A DNA stretch of 10,986 nucleotides from DASPKS01 sp035628035 (GTDB lineage Bacteria > Bacteroidota > Rhodothermia > Rhodothermales > Rubricoccaceae): positions 1-10,986 of the forward strand of contig DASPKS010000057.1 of assembly GCA_035628035.1 (NCBI GenBank), read 5' to 3'. The notes beneath the pieces were generated by a model, which was not told the DNA's origin, ran no database searches, and saw nothing but the letters and a program-made list of their open reading frames with translations. The position numbers were made by a program, and so were the translations under genes. Within the stretch, counting starts at the first letter, position 1, and each line of letters begins with the position of its first letter. Of this stretch, positions 1-6,591 are shown one piece after another.

Positions 1-1
1 C

Positions 2-955
2 GGCGGCCTCAGCGTCTTCGTCATCGTCGCCGTCGTCCTCCTCTTCGTCCTGCTCCTCTACTTCATCCCCGTCCGGCTGTGGGTCACGGCGATCTTCTCG
101 GGCGTGCCGCTCCGGCTCTTCCGCGACCTCGTCGGGATGCGCCTGCGGAGCGTGCCGCCGGCCGCCATCGTCCGCCCGCTCATCACGGCGCACAAGGCGG
201 GGATCCCCGTCCAGACCCCGGAGCTGGAGGCGCACTACCTCGCCGGCGGCAACGTGCAGAAGGTGGTGAACGCGCTGATCTCGGCCGACAAGGCCGCCAT
301 CGACCTCTCGTTCGCGCGGGCGACGGCGATCGACCTCGCGGGGCGCGACGTGTTCGAGGCCGTGCAGGTGTCGGTGAACCCGAAGGTGATCGAGACGCCG
401 CCGATCTCGGCCGTGGCGAAGAACGGGATCCAGGTGCGCGCCGTCGCCCGCGTGACCGTCCGCGCCAACATCGAGCGGCTCGTCGGGGGGGCCGGGGAGG
501 AAACGATCATCGCCCGCGTCGGCGAGGGGATCGTCTCGACCATCGGCTCGGCCGACACCCACGCCGCCGTGCTGGAGAACCCCGACCGCATCTCGAAGAC
601 CGTCCTCGAAAAAGGCCTCGACAGCGGCACCGCCTTCGAGATCCTCTCCATCGACATCGCCGACGTGGACGTGGGCGAGAACATCGGCGCGAAGCTCCAG
701 ACCGACCAGGCGGAAGCCGACCTGAGGGTAGCCCGCGCGAAGGCGGAGGAGCGCCGCGCGAGCGCCGTCGCCGCCGAGCAGGAGCAGCGCGCCGCCGTCG
801 TCGCCGCCGAGGCCGAGGTGCCCCGCGCGATGGCGGAGGCGTTCCGCTCCGGCCGCCTCGGGGTGATGGACTACTACAACATGAAGAACCTAGAGGCCGA
901 CACGAAGATGCGGGACTCCATCGGCGGCGGCGACGCCCCGACGTCGGCGGTGTGA
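2..955 (+). CDS. floA: Flotillin-like protein FloA, 5' end cut by window
   Basis: Membrane scaffold of the SPFH/Band 7 family; FloA proteins form mobile foci linked to membrane fluidity and to protein complexes in lipid-raft-like domains. The reading frame is open from the first bases, giving 317 visible residues (B. subtilis FloA has about 331), so only a short N-terminus is missing. An in-frame GTG at 104 is an internal Val, not the start, because the membrane segment lies upstream of it. Visible in order: a hydrophobic segment at residues 3-22 ending YFIPVRLW, a juxtamembrane stretch with LVGMRLRSVPP, the SPFH core (ARVTVRANIERLVGG), and an Ala/Glu-rich helical region containing VPRAMAEAFRSG and MDYYNMKNLEADTKMRDSI, the typical FloA C-terminal signature. 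The tail is short (GGGDAPTSAV). A gene for NfeD often precedes floA but would lie outside the window. The next gene starts 40 bases downstream on the same strand. Confidence 0.95.
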   Translation, partial: GGLSVFVIVAVVLLFVLLLYFIPVRLWVTAIFSGVPLRLFRDLVGMRLRSVPPAAIVRPLITAHKAGIPVQTPELEAHYLAGGNVQKVVNALISADKAAIDLSFARATAIDLAGRDVFEAVQVSVNPKVIETPPISAVAKNGIQVRAVARVTVRANIERLVGGAGEETIIARVGEGIVSTIGSADTHAAVLENPDRISKTVLEKGLDSGTAFEILSIDIADVDVGENIGAKLQTDQAEADLRVARAKAEERRASAVAAEQEQRAAVVAAEAEVPRAMAEAFRSGRLGVMDYYNMKNLEADTKMRDSIGGGDAPTSAV

Positions 956-963
956 GCCGGTCC

Positions 964-986
964 GGGGGGCGCCGCAAGCGCCCCTC
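964..986 (+). other. GC-rich hairpin between floA and the next gene
   Basis: A perfect 7-bp stem, GGGGCGC (966-972) with GCGCCCC (978-984) around a 5-base loop CGCAA, can be extended by a G-T and a G-C pair to 964-986. It begins 8 bases after the floA stop and ends 9 bases before the next ATG. No T-tract follows, so it is not a classical intrinsic terminator. It could be a 3'-end stabiliser, a weak attenuator, or a structure that limits translation of the downstream gene. Confidence 0.4.
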
Positions 987-995
987 CGCCGTTAG

Positions 996-1553
996 ATGCC
1001 CATGCCTTCCTCCGACGCGCTCGCCGCGCGCGCGGTCGCCTTCGCCGCACCGGCCGTGCTCTCCGTCACCGAGGACCTCGTGCGCGCCGTGCTCCCGGCG
1101 CTGGGTGAGGACGCCGACCCCGACCTCGTGGCTGAGGAGACCCTCGTGCTCGTGGCGACGGCCACCGCCCGCGCCGCTGAGGTCGGCTTCCGCGAGCATC
1201 CCGAAGCGGTTGCCGTGGTGGGCGCGGCGCTCACGGAGGTCCCACTCTTCTACTTCGACTACCTCCTCGGCACGCAGCTCGTAGCGGAGGGCGCCGAGGG
1301 CGAGGTGGAGGTGGACCAGACGGTCTACGTGCGCTTGGAGCGCAAGGCGCAGTTCTACGGCGCGCACCTCCCGCCCGGCCGCTTTCCGGGCCCCCGCGCC
1401 GTCGCCGACGTGATGCCCCTCTGGATGGGCCGTATCTCGCCGCCCAAGCTCCCTACCACGCCGCAGCAGCGCCTCGGCGAGCTGGGCCTCGCCGACCGCC
1501 TCGCCGTCCATACCCGGCTCGTGCTTGCCTTCGCGCAGCGGCTTGTTTCATAA
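996..1553 (+). CDS. Hypothetical 185-residue protein downstream of floA
   Basis: I do not recognise this family. The protein is 185 residues long and looks soluble: no signal peptide and no convincing membrane segment, although residues 10-32 are Ala/Val-rich. The first half is predicted mostly helical and acidic (DLVRAVLPALGEDADPDLVAEETLVLVATATA). The middle is aromatic and mixed (VPLFYFDYLLGTQ, then VDQTVYVRLERKAQFYGAHLPPGRFPGP), and the end is helical (RLGELGLADRLAVHTRLVLAFAQ). ATG at 996 is chosen; a second ATG at 1002 would remove only two residues. Neither has a Shine-Dalgarno sequence. It follows floA by 40 bases on the same strand, with a stable hairpin between, so co-transcription is possible. 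A role with FloA is only a guess from position. Codon use is as GC3-rich as that of the neighbours, which supports a real gene. Confidence 0.7.
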   Translation: MPMPSSDALAARAVAFAAPAVLSVTEDLVRAVLPALGEDADPDLVAEETLVLVATATARAAEVGFREHPEAVAVVGAALTEVPLFYFDYLLGTQLVAEGAEGEVEVDQTVYVRLERKAQFYGAHLPPGRFPGPRAVADVMPLWMGRISPPKLPTTPQQRLGELGLADRLAVHTRLVLAFAQRLVS

Positions 1554-1597
1554 GGACGAGCGCCGCATCTTCTGGCACCCACCCGCCGCTCCCGCCG

Positions 1598-2224
1598 ATG
1601 GCCCGCTCCGCTCTCTTTGCTCTGATCGTGCTCCTCCGGGCCGCGAACGCGCAGCCGCTCGTCGAGGCGGAGGTGTGGGACGCCACGCAGGCCTCCTTCG
1701 TCGAGGACGGCGAGCTGTTCATGGGGTGCAGCCTCGCCTGCGCCTACGGGTGGACGACGACCGCTTCCTCCGCGCTCGCCCCGCAGCGCAACAACCGCTA
1801 CGACGCCGGCCGCCTCGAAGACGGCACGGCCACGACGGCCTGGGTGGAGGGGGCCGACGGCGACGGCGTCGGCGAGCGGCTCATCTTCACCCTGCAGGCG
1901 TCGGGTGAGGACGCAGAGGAGGCGCCGCCGAACCCCGATCAACCGGTTCCGTTCTGGGGAATCGACGTCGTGAACGGCTACGCGAAGGACGAGGCGACAT
2001 GGCGCGCGAACGGGCGCGTGGGCGAGTTCCTCATGCGCATCAACGGCCAGCCCGTGCAGCGCATCCGCCTCGCCGACAGCATGCTCCCCCAGAGCGTCCC
2101 GCTCTCCGGGGAGCTGCACGTCAAGCCGGGCGACGTGATCGAGCTGGAGATCACGGCGGTCTACCCCGGCCAGCGATTCCACGACACGGCCCTCTCCGAG
2201 ATCGTCCTCCACGGCGCGCACTGA
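1598..2224 (+). CDS. Secreted NADase-type glycan-binding (discoidin-like) domain protein
   Basis: A 208-residue exported protein. Residues 1-18 form a short signal peptide (MARSALFALIVLLRAANA) with likely cleavage before QP. The remainder matches the discoidin-like domain found as the translocation/glycan-binding part of streptococcal NAD-glycohydrolase and in many stand-alone bacterial proteins. The hallmarks are an N-terminal Cys-Ser (C44, with a second Cys at 48 that could form a disulfide), an asparagine/tyrosine stretch (NNRYDA), the DGTATTAWVEGADGDGVGE block at 75-93, NGYAK at 126-130, a W..NGR segment at 135-140, and the closing strand DTALSEIVLHG. An acidic, Pro-rich insertion lies at 101-118. 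No catalytic domain is fused to it, so a binding role at the cell surface or outside is inferred; the ligand cannot be told. Its stop is 5 bases from the convergent pepE stop. Confidence 0.75.
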   Translation: MARSALFALIVLLRAANAQPLVEAEVWDATQASFVEDGELFMGCSLACAYGWTTTASSALAPQRNNRYDAGRLEDGTATTAWVEGADGDGVGERLIFTLQASGEDAEEAPPNPDQPVPFWGIDVVNGYAKDEATWRANGRVGEFLMRINGQPVQRIRLADSMLPQSVPLSGELHVKPGDVIELEITAVYPGQRFHDTALSEIVLHGAH

Positions 2225-2229
2225 GCGCG

Positions 2230-2940
2230 CTACGCCGAGAGCAGGAAGCTCAGGTCCCTTTCCGCTACCTCACGCGGCTCCTCGCCGTGCGCGAACAGCC
2301 GGACGGGGTGCGGGCCGAGCTTCTCGATGCGGGCCCCCTCTACGCGGAGCGCCGTCCCCTCGGGCAGCCCAGCTACGGGGAGCGTCGGGTTCACCGCCAC
2401 GAACTCCAGCAGCCGCTGCGCACGCGTCTCGCCCTGGTGGCCTGGCGGGTGCGCGTCGGTGTAGTGTGGGTTGATCTGGAAGGGGATAAGCCCGAGCGCG
2501 TCGAGCGTAGGCGGCTCGACGATGGGCATGTCGTTCGTCGTGCGGATCGTCGGGCAGGCCAGGTTGCTCCCGGCGCTCCAGCCCACGTACGGCATCCCAT
2601 CCGCCACGCGCGCCCGGAGGGGGTCGAGGAGGTGGTGACGGTAGACGAAGTCGAGGAGGTGGAACGAGTTGCCGCCGCCGACGAGAACCGCCTCCGCTTT
2701 CGTGACGGCCTCGCCGAGGTCGCAGGTGACGGCGTGGAGGCTCTCGACGGCGTAGCCCAGCGGCTCCAGGCGCTCGCGGACCCTCCCGGCGTAGTCGTCG
2801 AAAGAGATGGTGACCCCCGCGAAGGGGACGAAGAGGACGCGGCGGACGCCCTCGCCGAGGAAGTGGCGGAGCCAGTCGACGGCGTGGTCGAGGTAGGCCT
2901 GGCCGGGGTTGGTGGAGTTGCTGAGGAGGAGGAGGCGCAT
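2230..2940 (-). CDS. pepE: Peptidase E (alpha-aspartyl dipeptidase)
   Basis: Cytosolic serine peptidase of family S51, with a class I glutamine-amidotransferase-like fold, that cleaves N-terminal Asp-X dipeptides. The start is set at the ATG at 2940 (MRLLLLSNSTNPGQAYLDHA), which aligns with the E. coli/Salmonella N-terminus. A longer in-frame ATG at 3006 would add 22 unrelated residues. The product is 236 residues against about 229 in E. coli. Visible family motifs: PFAGVTISFDDYA at 39-51, VGGGNSF at 87-93, the nucleophile elbow GWSAGSNLACPTIRTTNDMP with Ser122, Asp137, and FQINPHYTDAHPPGHQGETR with His159, plus GLPEGTALRV. These correspond to Ser120, Asp135 and His157 of the Salmonella enzyme, so it should be active. 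It is divergent from the SRPBCC gene across 94 bases and convergent with the glycan-binding-domain gene. A weak TATCCTC element on the minus strand (2963-2969) lies 23 bases upstream of the start. Confidence 0.95.
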   Translation of the reverse strand: MRLLLLSNSTNPGQAYLDHAVDWLRHFLGEGVRRVLFVPFAGVTISFDDYAGRVRERLEPLGYAVESLHAVTCDLGEAVTKAEAVLVGGGNSFHLLDFVYRHHLLDPLRARVADGMPYVGWSAGSNLACPTIRTTNDMPIVEPPTLDALGLIPFQINPHYTDAHPPGHQGETRAQRLLEFVAVNPTLPVAGLPEGTALRVEGARIEKLGPHPVRLFAHGEEPREVAERDLSFLLSA

Positions 2941-3034
2941 GCGGAAAGGCGTCGGGGGACGGGAGGATAGCAGGGGCAGACGAAACCCGTTCGCTCGGTG
3001 GCGCATTCAGCGGCTCCCTCTCGGTACGCCGGTC

Positions 3035-3493
3035 ATGTGGCACACGCTCCGCGTCTCGACCTCGCTCCCCCTCGCGCAGGCGGACGTGTTCGCCTTCTTT
3101 GCCGAGGCGGCCAACCTCGAACGGATCACCCCGCCCGAGCTCCGCTTCCACGTCACCACGCCGCAGCCGATCCCGATGGGGGAGGGCGCGCTCATCGACT
3201 ACCGCCTCCGGCTGTTCGGCGTCCCGATCTCGTGGCGCTCGCGCATCTCTGTGTGGGACCCGCCGCACGCGTTCGTGGACGAGCAGGTGCGCGGGCCGTA
3301 CCGAACCTGGATCCATACCCACCGCTTTCGATACGCAAACGGGGAGACCTTCATCGACGACGAGGTGCGCTATCGCCTCCCGTTCTTCCCGCTTGGCGAG
3401 GTCGTGCACCCGCTCGTGCGCCTGCAGCTCAAGCGGATCTTCGCTTTCCGTCAGGGGACCATCCGCCGGCTCTTGCTCCAGAAGGCGCCCTGA
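3035..3493 (+). CDS. SRPBCC (START-like) family protein
   Basis: A 152-residue cytosolic protein of the SRPBCC/polyketide cyclase-like superfamily, which has a helix-grip fold with a hydrophobic ligand pocket. The ATG at 3035 gives the usual beginning (WHTLRVSTSLPLAQADVFAFF, then NLERITPPELRF); a longer frame start at 2909 would overlap the divergent pepE gene and adds a basic, non-conserved extension. Diagnostic segments are the first strand and helix with FFAEAANLERITPP, the RLFGVPISWRSRI strand, DEQVRGPYRTWIHTHRF, DEVRYRLPFFPLGE, and the C-terminal helix ending RLQLKRIFAFRQGTIRRLL. This subgroup is often named a cell-division-inhibitor-like or ligand-binding SRPBCC protein, and the same domain is found fused to TIGR01777-type epimerases. 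The real ligand is unknown. Its stop is separated by 6 bases from the stop of the convergent CNNM gene. Confidence 0.85.
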   Translation: MWHTLRVSTSLPLAQADVFAFFAEAANLERITPPELRFHVTTPQPIPMGEGALIDYRLRLFGVPISWRSRISVWDPPHAFVDEQVRGPYRTWIHTHRFRYANGETFIDDEVRYRLPFFPLGEVVHPLVRLQLKRIFAFRQGTIRRLLLQKAP

Positions 3494-3499
3494 GAAAAC

Positions 3500-4759
3500 C
3501 TAGAGCCGCGTGATGCGGACGGCCTCGATCCGGTTCGCGCTGGCCTTGAAGATGGTGAACCGGAGCCCGTCGAGGTCGCACTGCTGGCGCTCCTCCGGGA
3601 TGGCGCCGAGGCGGTCGAGGAGGTAGCCGGCGACGGTGTCGTAGTCGCCCTCCGGGAGCGTGAGCCCCAGCTCCTCTTCGAGCTCGTCGAGGCGGACGCG
3701 CCCGCTCACGAGGAAGGTCCTCTCGTCGAGCCGGCGCATGGGGGCCGCGGCGGGGTCGTGCTCGTCGCGGATGTCGCCGAAGAGCTCTTCGAGGAGGTCC
3801 TCGACCGTCACGATCCCGGCCGTCCCGCCGTACTCGTCGATGACGACGGCGAAGGAGGTCCCCTCGCGGAGGAACTGGAAGAGGAGATCCCGCGCCGGTT
3901 TCGCGTCGGGGACAGCGACGACGGGGCGGATGATCTCGGAGAGGGAGGCCGGCGCGTGGAAGAGGTCGTGCGCGAGGACCACCCCGACGGTCTGGTCGAG
4001 CGTGCCGCGGTAGACCGGCAGCCGCGAGTGCCCCGTCTCGACGAAGCGCCGGCGGACCTCCTCCAGCGAGGCGCCCTCCTCGACGGCCTGGACGTCGGTG
4101 CGCGGCACCATCGAGTCCTTCACGCGGAGGGTGCGGAGCTCGAACACGTTCGTGAGCATCTCCGTCTCATCCTCGTCGAGGTCGAGCGTGCCGTCGTCGG
4201 TGCTCGCGCGGAGGCGGGCCTCCAGGTCGCGACGGTAGAACGACGGGAGCGGCTCGTCTTGTCTCGTGAGCAGGCGGGCGAGCGCGGCGGCGGCCCATTC
4301 GGCCGGCTTGGTGATCGGGAGGAGCAGGGCACGCGCGAGCTTGAGCGGGAGGGCGAGCGCGAAGAGCGCCCAGTCCGACGGCTCGCGGAAGAAGACCCTG
4401 GGCAGGGCCACGCCGACGACGAGGCCGGAGAGCGCGGCGATGAGGGTGATGGAGAGGGATACCCATCCACCGACGGCCGTACGCCCCCCGAACACATCGC
4501 CCCAGAACGTCTCCAGGGGGTCACGCAGCTCGTGGTCCATGAGGATCGCGAGCGCGATCAGCGCGAGCGTGGTGCCGGCGAGGGTCGTCGTCAAGAACGT
4601 GCCAGGCTCGTGGAGGAACCCCCGCACGAGCCGCCCGGCGAGCCCCTCGCGGCGGGCACGCACCTCGGCGCGCAGCCGGTTCGCCGTCACGAACGCTACC
4701 TCCGCGCCTGCGAAGAAGGCGACCAGCAGGAGCAGCAGGACGAGGAGGAGGACGCCCAT
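3500..4759 (-). CDS. CNNM/CorC-type hemolysin family membrane protein with CBS pair
   Basis: A 419-residue inner-membrane protein of the CNNM/CBS (DUF21) family, linked in several members to Mg2+/Co2+ transport and resistance. N-terminal DUF21 domain, about residues 1-165: a first membrane helix at 1-20 running into the AGAEVAF motif, then hydrophobic helices near 56-74, 100-120 and 129-150. Linker with LDEDETEMLTNVFEL at 193-208. CBS pair: VKDSMVPRTDV at 213-223, HSRLPVY at 244-250, and DEYGGTAGIVTVEDLLEELF at 308-327. C-terminal CorC/transporter-associated domain: VSGRVRLDELEEELG and GDYDTVAGYLLDRLG at 371-385. Length and order are normal for the family, and it appears intact. It starts 9 bases after the enoyl-CoA hydratase stop, so the two are probably co-transcribed. 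In gliding Bacteroidota a relative is called GldE; I cannot assign that role here. The old label hemolysin does not imply a toxin. Confidence 0.92.
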   Translation of the reverse strand: MGVLLLVLLLLLVAFFAGAEVAFVTANRLRAEVRARREGLAGRLVRGFLHEPGTFLTTTLAGTTLALIALAILMDHELRDPLETFWGDVFGGRTAVGGWVSLSITLIAALSGLVVGVALPRVFFREPSDWALFALALPLKLARALLLPITKPAEWAAAALARLLTRQDEPLPSFYRRDLEARLRASTDDGTLDLDEDETEMLTNVFELRTLRVKDSMVPRTDVQAVEEGASLEEVRRRFVETGHSRLPVYRGTLDQTVGVVLAHDLFHAPASLSEIIRPVVAVPDAKPARDLLFQFLREGTSFAVVIDEYGGTAGIVTVEDLLEELFGDIRDEHDPAAAPMRRLDERTFLVSGRVRLDELEEELGLTLPEGDYDTVAGYLLDRLGAIPEERQQCDLDGLRFTIFKASANRIEAVRITRL

Positions 4760-4768
4760 CGGGGCAGC

Positions 4769-5560
4769 TTAGCGGCCCGTGAACTCCGGCTTGCGGCGGT
4801 CGAGGAACGCCATGACGCCCTCGGCGAAGTCGTCGGTGGCGCAGCACTGCCCGAAGAGGGCGGCCTCCTGGGCGAGCCCGGCCGCAAGCGGGAGGTCGGC
4901 CGCGCGGAGGGCCTGGAGCGCCATCGCCACCGCCGCCGGCGCCTTCGCCGTGATCTGGAGGAGCAGCTCCTTCGCCACGTCGAGCAGGGCCTCGGGCGTC
5001 GCCACGCGGTTGACGAGGCCCACCTCGTAGGCCCGCTGCGCCGTGATCCGCTCGCCGGTCAGCAGCAACTCGGCCGCTACCCCGAACCCGACGAGGCGCG
5101 GGAGCCGCTGCGTGCCGCCGTAGCCGGGGATGAGTCCGAGATTCACCTCGGGCTGTCCGAACTGCGCCTTGTCGCTCGCCACGCGGAGGTGGCACGCCAT
5201 CGCGAGTTCGCACCCCCCGCCGAGCGCGAACCCGTTGACAGCCGCCACGACCGGCTTCGGCATCGCCTCGATGGAGGTAAAAATGGCCTGCCCGCGCTGC
5301 GCGAAGCGCTGCCCTTCGAGGGCGTCCATCTCGGCGAACTCCGAGATGTCGGCGCCGGCCGCGAAAGCGCGGTCGCCCGCGCCGGTGAGGATCACGCCGC
5401 GCACGGCGGTGTCGGTGCGGGCCTGGCGAAAGGCGGCGTGGAGGTCGGCGACCGTCCGCTGGTTGAGCGCGTTGAGCGCCTCGGGCCGGTTCAGCGTGAC
5501 GGTGGCGACGCCGTCGTCGTCCACCTCGTAGAGGAGCGTCGAGAACGCAGAGGCTTCCAT
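4769..5560 (-). CDS. Enoyl-CoA hydratase/isomerase family protein (crotonase)
   Basis: A 263-residue crotonase-fold enzyme, most likely hydrating trans-2-enoyl-CoA to 3-hydroxyacyl-CoA in fatty acid or amino acid breakdown. Motifs: VTLNRPEALNALN at 21-33, the oxyanion-hole segment FAAGADISEF at 66-75, KPVVAAVNGFALGGGCELAMA at 102-122, and FGQPEVNLGLIPGYGGTQRLPR at 134-155. Both acidic residues of the classical hydratase are present: Glu118 in GGGCELA and Glu138 in QPEVNLG, corresponding to Glu144 and Glu164 of rat mitochondrial hydratase. Hydratase activity is therefore expected rather than an isomerase-only member. The C-terminal FAEGVMAFLDRRKPEFTGR is the usual ending. The ATG at 5560 gives the family length. 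The next gene, for the CNNM protein, follows after 9 bases; the preceding two-TM gene ends 51 bases upstream. Substrate chain length cannot be told, and the context offers no other beta-oxidation gene. Confidence 0.93.
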   Translation of the reverse strand: MEASAFSTLLYEVDDDGVATVTLNRPEALNALNQRTVADLHAAFRQARTDTAVRGVILTGAGDRAFAAGADISEFAEMDALEGQRFAQRGQAIFTSIEAMPKPVVAAVNGFALGGGCELAMACHLRVASDKAQFGQPEVNLGLIPGYGGTQRLPRLVGFGVAAELLLTGERITAQRAYEVGLVNRVATPEALLDVAKELLLQITAKAPAAVAMALQALRAADLPLAAGLAQEAALFGQCCATDDFAEGVMAFLDRRKPEFTGR

Positions 5561-5589
5561 GGGAGCGGAGAAAGGACGGGGGAAGCTAC

Positions 5590-5601
5590 GCGCCCGGGCG
5601 C
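5590..5601. repeat. 12-bp perfect palindrome GCGCCCGGGCGC
   Basis: A perfect 12-bp palindrome sits in the 51-base gap between the two-TM protein gene and the enoyl-CoA hydratase gene, 30 bases upstream of the latter's ATG. On the minus strand it is directly followed by GTAGCTTC, a possible -10-like element at 5582-5588 (TAGCTTC). It could be an operator, but GC palindromes of this size also arise by chance at this base composition. Confidence 0.25.
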
Positions 5602-5611
5602 CCCATCCCGC

Positions 5612-6532
5612 TCAGCTCCGCTCGCGGTTGCGCTCGCGGGCCGCGCCGTCGCCGCTGGCGGGGGCGTCGGGATCGAGGAGCGCCGGGTCCACGCGGCCGG
5701 CCTTCTCCTCCGCCGGGCGCGACTCGTCGAACACGTCGAGGTCCATGTTGGTGAGGCCGCCGAGAGGGTCGCCGAACACGTCCTCCAGCTCGACGACGGA
5801 GGCCTGCGTCTCCTCCACCTCGCTCACGAGGGTGTCGAGCTGGAACGCGACCTCCTCGGGGTTCCGCATCGTGAGGCTCTGCTCGTAGACGTACTTCGTC
5901 ACGTCCTCGATGGTCTCGAGCTGGGCCTCGATGATGGCGAGGTTCTCGCTGGCCTTCTTGAACTTGTCGAGCCGCTTCTCGAGGATCGTCACGCGGCGCT
6001 GCTTGATGGCGGCCACGCGGGGCGGGTCATTCGCCATCTCGGCGCGGAGCTGCGCGATGGCGCGGGCGATCTCCTCGTCGGCGGTGGAGTGGGTGAACCG
6101 GCCGTAGCGCTCCTTGAGCTGGAGGAGGTTGAGGTACGCGTCGAGGAGCCCGTCGATCTTCTTGAGGTGGGCGTCGAGCATCCCCTGCGAGGCGTAGGGG
6201 AGCTTCGCGTAGTTGTCCTTGACCTTCTTCTCGAGGTTGCGGAAGAGCACGTAGCGCCGCTGGTCCTCGCGGGAGAGCTCGCGGAACACCTCGCGGTCGC
6301 TCGGCGGCTTGTTCGTCTCGGCGGCGCGGCGGCTCCGCACGAGCCGCTTGAAGCGGTCGGAGCGGGGGACCGTGCCGAGGTAGATGAGCTCGGCCGCCGC
6401 CGCGAAGAGGAGGATGAGGTCGGTGGCGAACCCGCCGATGGCGAGCGCCGACACGAGCGCGACGATGAGGAAGAGGAGGTTCGCCGGGGTGGTGAACGCC
6501 TCCTTGTAGAAGTTGATCGGCTCGTCGGGCAT
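5612..6532 (-). CDS. Uncharacterised two-TM coiled-coil membrane protein, PspA-cluster partner
   Basis: A 306-residue protein of a family I recognise only as uncharacterised. After INFYKEAFTTPANL there are two close hydrophobic helices at about 17-34 and 36-54, so both ends should face the same side, probably the cytosol (positive residues RSDRFKRLVRSRR follow at 57-69). Residues 85-250 are long charged helices with few helix breakers, likely coiled coil: REDQRRYVLFRNLEKKVKDN, then LDAHLKKIDGLLDAYLNLLQL, then KQRRVTILEKRLDKFKKASEN, then an acidic stretch of Glu/Val heptads. The C-terminus is acidic and Pro-rich and ends GDGAARERNRERS, very like the end of the PspA protein encoded two genes upstream. 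It lies in the same direction as the two PspA-type genes, 59 bases after the shorter one. I infer a membrane anchor or sensor that works with the PspA-type proteins; this is untested. Confidence 0.8.
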   Translation of the reverse strand: MPDEPINFYKEAFTTPANLLFLIVALVSALAIGGFATDLILLFAAAAELIYLGTVPRSDRFKRLVRSRRAAETNKPPSDREVFRELSREDQRRYVLFRNLEKKVKDNYAKLPYASQGMLDAHLKKIDGLLDAYLNLLQLKERYGRFTHSTADEEIARAIAQLRAEMANDPPRVAAIKQRRVTILEKRLDKFKKASENLAIIEAQLETIEDVTKYVYEQSLTMRNPEEVAFQLDTLVSEVEETQASVVELEDVFGDPLGGLTNMDLDVFDESRPAEEKAGRVDPALLDPDAPASGDGAARERNRERS

Positions 6533-6538
6533 CGGTGG

Positions 6539-6580
6539 GGGGCTTCGCCCCGCTGCTGGATACCCCGCTTACGGGAGCGG
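6539..6580. other. Two small hairpins in the gap upstream of the two-TM gene
   Basis: The 59-base gap between the short PspA-like gene and the two-TM gene holds two possible hairpins: GGGGC-TTC-GCCCC at 6539-6551, and CCGCT-TACGGG-AGCGG at 6565-6580, each with a 5-bp stem. On the minus strand a TCTTTTTC run lies before the second stem, not after it, so neither is a canonical terminator for this direction. They may be processing or attenuation structures inside the operon. Confidence 0.25.
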
Positions 6581-6591
6581 CGTGAAAAAGA

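Noticed and set aside
507..1511. A 334-codon minus-strand open frame over floA and the hypothetical gene
   Set aside because: The product is Arg-rich low complexity, antisense to floA, which has strong family motifs.
1355..2221. A 288-codon minus-strand open frame
   Set aside because: It is antisense to the secreted discoidin-like gene, which has a signal peptide and domain motifs; the minus-strand product has none.
3500..4759. Hemolysin (toxin) reading of the CNNM family gene
   Set aside because: The family name is historical; DUF21, CBS pair and CorC domains indicate a membrane transport-related protein.
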